Of a DNA stretch of 64,000 nucleotides, positions 60,368-64,000 are shown piece after piece (position 1 is the first letter of the stretch; each line of letters begins with the position of its first letter). Source of the DNA: CBDCVA01 sp965222935 [NCBI: Candidatus Latescibacterota bacterium] (GTDB lineage: Bacteria; Latescibacterota; CBDCVA01); assembly GCA_965222935.1 (NCBI GenBank), contig CBDCVA010000002.1:1922001-1986000 (forward strand). Reading direction: 5' to 3'. Position numbers and translations under genes: made by a program. Under the pieces are notes generated by a model. The model was not told where the DNA came from. It made no database searches and worked only from the letters and a program-made list of their open reading frames with translations.

Positions 60368-61929
60368 GGGGTCCGGCTCCAGCTTCCTCGGTCGCCGATG
60401 CGGTGCTCCTGGTTGACCTGACCGCCCCGCGCTGGCGAGACGCCCTCGAGGCCGCGCGGGCCCGTCCAGTCGTGCGTGAGACCCTGGTCAATCGACTGCG
60501 CGTGCAAAACGCGGCCTGGGGCGCGGCCGATGCCGCCATGAGGGCCGTGGATCGGCTCGCAGGGGCTGAGACGATGGTCGTGGTCACGGGGCAGCAGGTG
60601 GGGCTCTTTGGCGGGCCGCTTTACACGCTGCTCAAGGCGCTGACGGCAATCAAGCTCGCTCGCGCGCTGGAGGCGGCTTATGGGGTCCCGGTCGTCCCAT
60701 GCTTTTGGCTTCAGACCGACGATCACGATCTCGCCGAGGTCGCACGCGCGGCCCTCCTCGACGGCGAGGACGCTCTGGTGACGCTCGACGCGCGCGAGGC
60801 GCTGGGCCCCGAGGGCGCTTCGATGGGTCGGGTCCGGGTCTCTGCTGCTTTCACCGACGTGACGGAGGCGCTGGAGCGTGCACTACCCGCTGGCGAGTTC
60901 GCGGAGGAGTTCATGGAAGAGGTCCGCGCCGCCTACGCGCCTCCCGCGACGCTCGGCGATGGCTTCGCACGGCTTTTTGCACGTTGGTTGGGCCGCTTCG
61001 GTCTGGTCTTGCTCGACCCCACCGATCCCGATCTCCGCGCACTAGGCCGCAGCGTCTTCCGACGGGAACTGGCCGACCCGCTGGCCGCCACGGCACTGGT
61101 CAATGCCGCCGGGGGAGAAGTCCATAAAAGTGACGATTCCACGGCTCTGTTCCTCCAGTCCGATGGCCTCCGCTGCAAGCTCTTCTTCGACGGTCGAGAT
61201 TTCCAGGTCGAGCTGGATGGGGCCGCCGACCGTGCGTGCCTGCGGGCCGCCGAACTCGCCCGCATCGTTGAGGAAGCGCCCGAGCGCCTGAGCCCCAACG
61301 TGATCCTGCGGCCCATCGTCCAGGATCACCTCTTGCCGACTATCGCCTACGTCGCCGGTCCGAACGAGTTGGTCTATCACGAACAGCTTGCGGACGTCTA
61401 TGCGCGCTACGACCTGCCTCAGCCGCTCGTCGTGCCGCGCATGGGCACCGCGCTCCTCGATGGACGAACCCAGCGGGCGCTGGCGCGCACGGGGCTCGGG
61501 CTGGACGACCTGGGCCGAGGCAAGGATTGGGCGTGGGGCGTCGTGGCGCGAGGGCTTGCGGCCGCGGAGCTCGATCCCCTCTTCGACGCCACCGCCGGCG
61601 ACCTGCGCGGACTCGTGGCCCACCTCGACGGGCGGCTCCGGTCTTTCGATGCCAGCCTGGGTCCACTGGTCGAATCCACGGGGCGCAAACTGAACCACAC
61701 TCTCGGCGTGCTTCGCGATAAGGCCGCTCAGGCGATGCGCAGACGCGAGGCCGAGCTTCGAAGGCAAGTGACCCACGCTGCGCAGTGGCTCTTCCCGGAG
61801 GGATTGGCGCAGGAGAGAGTCTTTTCGGTCGCACAAATTTATCCGCTCGCCGGTCCCGTCCTCTTCGAGCGCCTGTTCGATGCGTTGGAGCTCGGTGCGC
61901 CGGGCCTTCAGCTCGTGGACCTGCCGTGA
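60364..61929 (+). CDS. bshC: Bacillithiol synthase BshC (cysteine-adding)
   Basis: 521 residues, normal BshC length. Landmarks are VVTGQQVGLFGGPLYTLLKA, PCFWLQTDDHDLAEV, GLVLLDPTDPDLRALG, LSPNVILRPIVQDHLLPT and AYVAGPNELVYHEQL. It ends with the helical PEGLAQERVFSVAQIY region. BshC condenses cysteine with GlcN-malate, the last step of bacillithiol synthesis. It overlaps genes at both ends by 4 nt. Confidence 0.94.
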   Translation: MRGPAPASSVADAVLLVDLTAPRWRDALEAARARPVVRETLVNRLRVQNAAWGAADAAMRAVDRLAGAETMVVVTGQQVGLFGGPLYTLLKALTAIKLARALEAAYGVPVVPCFWLQTDDHDLAEVARAALLDGEDALVTLDAREALGPEGASMGRVRVSAAFTDVTEALERALPAGEFAEEFMEEVRAAYAPPATLGDGFARLFARWLGRFGLVLLDPTDPDLRALGRSVFRRELADPLAATALVNAAGGEVHKSDDSTALFLQSDGLRCKLFFDGRDFQVELDGAADRACLRAAELARIVEEAPERLSPNVILRPIVQDHLLPTIAYVAGPNELVYHEQLADVYARYDLPQPLVVPRMGTALLDGRTQRALARTGLGLDDLGRGKDWAWGVVARGLAAAELDPLFDATAGDLRGLVAHLDGRLRSFDASLGPLVESTGRKLNHTLGVLRDKAAQAMRRREAELRRQVTHAAQWLFPEGLAQERVFSVAQIYPLAGPVLFERLFDALELGAPGLQLVDLP

Positions 61930-62672
61930 AGCTCGACGTCTTGGCCTTCGGGCCCCACCGCGATGACGTGGAACTTTCCTGTGGGGGGACGCTCATCAAG
62001 CTTGTCGAAGGGGGCTATACCGTCGGCGTCGTGGACATGACCCGGGGCGAGATGGGCACGCGGGGCTCGGCCGCCGAGCGCGCCCGGGAGGCCAAACGCG
62101 CCGCTGAGATCATGGGCCTGGCGGTCCGCGAGAACCTGGGTCTTCCCGATGCGAACGTCCGTCCGACGGACGAAGCACAGCTTGCAGCCGTTCGCACCAT
62201 CCGCAAATATCGCCCCCGGATCATTCTCCTGCCTCCGCCGGATGCTCACCACCCTGACCACGACGTGACGAGCGAGATTGTACGTATCTCCGCCTTCAAG
62301 GCCGGGCTTTCGAAGCACGATCCCGAAAGCGGTCCGAAACATATCGCCGAGCGGCTCGTCTACTACATGATGCGATACGAATTCGAGCCGACGTTCGTCG
62401 TCGACATCACCGACCAGCACGAGCGCAAGCTCGAAGCGGTGCGGGCTTACGTCTCCCAGGTCCACAACCCCGATTATCGGGGTGAAGCTATCTTTCTCTC
62501 CAGCCCCGAGTACCTGGAGATCCGCGACGTGCGCGACCGCTACTGGGGCAACCTCATCGGTCGCGGCTACGGGGAGCCTTTCTACACCCGCGAGGTCCAC
62601 GAGGTGCGCGATCTCGTCGCCGAGTGCGGCGGCCGGGACGACCGCGGCTTTTCGCGGCCCCGAAGGAGCTAG
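61926..62672 (+). CDS. bshB: Bacillithiol pathway deacetylase BshB (LmbE/PIG-L family)
   Basis: 248 residues from GTG 61926, overlapping bshC (GTGA). LmbE fold: AFGPHRDDVELSCGGTL, where the usual AHPDD is PHRDD, retaining the His and Asp zinc ligands; RGEMGTRGSAAERAREA; NLGLPDANV; and HHPDHDVTSEIV with the third His ligand. It deacetylates GlcNAc-malate to GlcN-malate. BshB1-type by its position in the bsh cluster. bshA follows after 5 nt. Confidence 0.92.
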   Translation: MKLDVLAFGPHRDDVELSCGGTLIKLVEGGYTVGVVDMTRGEMGTRGSAAERAREAKRAAEIMGLAVRENLGLPDANVRPTDEAQLAAVRTIRKYRPRIILLPPPDAHHPDHDVTSEIVRISAFKAGLSKHDPESGPKHIAERLVYYMMRYEFEPTFVVDITDQHERKLEAVRAYVSQVHNPDYRGEAIFLSSPEYLEIRDVRDRYWGNLIGRGYGEPFYTREVHEVRDLVAECGGRDDRGFSRPRRS

Positions 62673-62677
62673 CCCTT

Positions 62678-63829
62678 GTGAAGATCGGGATCACGTGCTA
62701 TCCGACCTACGGTGGGAGCGGCACCGTCGCCACCGAACTGGGGGTGAGCCTCGCGGCACGCGGCCACGAAGTGCACTTCGTGGCCTACGCCTTGCCCTAT
62801 CGGCTCGACGTCTTCCAGCCCAACGTCCGCTTCCACGAAGTGACGGTCATGCGCTATCCCCTTTTCGAGTATCCCCCCTACTCCTTGGCTCTGGCCGTCA
62901 GGATGGCGGAGGTCGCGGGCCAATGCGAGCTCGATCTGTTGCACGTCCACTATGCCGTGCCTCATGCCACCAGCGCCTACTTGGCCAGGCAGATGCTCGC
63001 GGATGAGCGTGACTTGCGGATCGTCACCACGCTCCATGGCACGGACATCACCCTCGTCGGCAACGATCCGTCGTACTCCGAGATCACGCGTTTCTCCATC
63101 GCTCAGGCCGACGGTGTCACGGCCGTCAGCCGATTCCTGGCCCGCGAGACTCAGGCCCGCTTCGGGATCGCTGACGCCATCGAGGTCATCCCCAACTTCG
63201 TGGACACGGCCCGCTTTTCCGCCGCCGCGCGCGAGCGCGCCCGGAAGGCCTTCTCCGGACCGGGTGAACGCGTCCTCATCCACGTCTCCAATTTCCGTCC
63301 GGTCAAGCGCATCGGTGATGTGGTCGGGGTCTTCGCCCGCGTGGCGCAAGAGATGCCCGCGCGGCTCCTCATGGTCGGCGATGGACCCGAGCTCTCCCTG
63401 GCACAGCGGCGCGTCTCGGAGTTGGGGCTGACCGGCCGCGTGGACTTTCTGGGTCGGCAGGACGGCATTGAGGCCATCTTGCCTGCCGCCGACATTTTCC
63501 TGCTTCCGTCCGACGCCGAGAGCTTCGGTCTCGCGGCCTTGGAGGCGCAGGCTTGCGAGGTACCGGTCGTTGGAGCGGCAGCCGGCGGCTTGCCCGAGGT
63601 GGTCGAGCACGGCGTCACGGGCTATCTGGCCCCCGTCGGCGATGTCGAGGGGATGGCCCGCTACGCGCTGATGATCCTCGGGGAATCGGAGAGACGAGAG
63701 GCGATGGGCGCCGCGGCCCGCTCCCGCGCCCGGGAGCGCTTCGAGGAAGCGGCCATCGTCGCGCAATACGAGGCCTGTTACGAGCGCATCCTCGCTCAGG
63801 CCCCCGTTCCCGCGCTGCCGGCGTCGTGA
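62678..63829 (+). CDS. bshA: N-acetyl-alpha-glucosaminyl-L-malate synthase BshA
   Basis: 383 residues from GTG 62678 with AAGGAG upstream. GT4 glycosyltransferase. The start GITCYPTYGGSGTVATELG is a BshA hallmark. HVHYAVPHATSAYLARQ, TTLHGTDITLVGNDPSY, PNFVDTARF, HVSNFRPVKRIGDVV and the donor-site ESFGLAALEAQACEVPVVG follow. It joins UDP-GlcNAc and malate, the first bacillithiol step. The gene order C-B-A is reverse of the pathway order. The next gene overlaps by 4 nt (GTGA). Confidence 0.95.
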   Translation: MKIGITCYPTYGGSGTVATELGVSLAARGHEVHFVAYALPYRLDVFQPNVRFHEVTVMRYPLFEYPPYSLALAVRMAEVAGQCELDLLHVHYAVPHATSAYLARQMLADERDLRIVTTLHGTDITLVGNDPSYSEITRFSIAQADGVTAVSRFLARETQARFGIADAIEVIPNFVDTARFSAAARERARKAFSGPGERVLIHVSNFRPVKRIGDVVGVFARVAQEMPARLLMVGDGPELSLAQRRVSELGLTGRVDFLGRQDGIEAILPAADIFLLPSDAESFGLAALEAQACEVPVVGAAAGGLPEVVEHGVTGYLAPVGDVEGMARYALMILGESERREAMGAAARSRARERFEEAAIVAQYEACYERILAQAPVPALPAS

Positions 63830-64000
63830 GCGCGCGACACACCTTGGCTCTCTTCGCTGCCCTGAGCTTGTTCAAGGGCGGCGTCCTGATTTCCTGCGCC
63901 GTCACGCTTGTCGCCATCCTAGGCTTGTCTGGGGATGGCGCCGCAGAACCCACGTTTGACCTGGGTATAGTCACCCCCATCGCCGTGACCGATGATGCGG
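63826..64000 (+). CDS. Start of an exported or membrane protein (3' truncated)
   Basis: GTG 63826 overlaps the bshA stop and the frame remains open to the window end (58 codons). It starts MSARHTLALFAALSLFKGG and continues VLISCAVTLVAILGLSGDG, one long hydrophobic stretch that could be a signal or membrane anchor. Then comes AEPTFDLGIVTPIAVTDD. The family cannot be told from this fragment. It is part of the bsh transcript by overlap. Confidence 0.6.
   Translation, partial: MSARHTLALFAALSLFKGGVLISCAVTLVAILGLSGDGAAEPTFDLGIVTPIAVTDDA

Overview
The window is a GC-rich bacterial chromosome segment, densely packed and mostly on the + strand. It has many 1-4 nt stop/start overlaps and many GTG or TTG starts. 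Outer-membrane machinery (an Omp85 protein, porin-like barrels, several lipoproteins) marks the cell as diderm. A complete bacillithiol set (bshC-bshB-bshA), a C-terminal FlgD-like/type IX-like tail on an M28 peptidase and large unclassified outer-membrane proteins suggest an uncultivated FCB-group or neighbouring lineage (Latescibacterota- or Eisenbacteria-like). This placement is inference: there is no rRNA or phylogenetic marker comparison here. No tRNA, rRNA, CRISPR array or transposase was seen.

1-6.4 kb: 3' part of a RACo-type ASKHA protein, then two near-identical E1-beta genes, only the second paired with an E1-alpha. A leftward collagen-like lipoprotein and an HNH nuclease sit between them. 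6.5-9.4 kb: porin-like protein and a phosphohexomutase.

9.4-19.6 kb: the most coherent system, a tungsten aldehyde:ferredoxin/NAD oxidoreductase locus. It holds aorA (four-cluster ferredoxin), aorB (tungstopterin subunit), aorC (FAD/NAD subunit), an unknown 110-residue protein, a MoaD-like protein, a tungstate ABC importer (tupABC), moeA, an exported bifunctional-nuclease-family protein and moaA. Metal uptake, pterin synthesis and metal insertion are thus next to the enzyme that uses them.

19.6-37 kb: accessory region with dispersed palindromic repeats, several lipoproteins, a 3' remnant of moaA, a two-gene DUF module (24.5-25.8 kb), an aldo/keto reductase, a zinc dehydrogenase, an apiosidase-like glycoside hydrolase, an IorA-like oxidoreductase lacking its ferredoxin domain, a divergent Nramp transporter and an M48 protease.

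37-52.5 kb: lexA with a candidate operator and an HU gene behind a leader ORF, then a long glycan/envelope operon: Sec59-like lipid kinase, methyltransferase, flippase, FemAB-like transferase, a 24-residue membrane peptide, polysaccharide deacetylase, two GT4 glycosyltransferases, an NHL propeller, a 1038-residue envelope protein and an Omp85 protein.

52.5-64 kb: dnaE, a lower-GC methyltransferase, a secreted M28 peptidase, then a tightly overlapping run of DUF62 SAM hydrolase, methyltransferase, bshC, bshB, bshA and the start of a further exported or membrane protein. Three mini-ORFs (13438, 38185, 42421) have strong Shine-Dalgarno sequences and stop codons overlapping the next start, so translational coupling through very short ORFs may be a habit of this genome.
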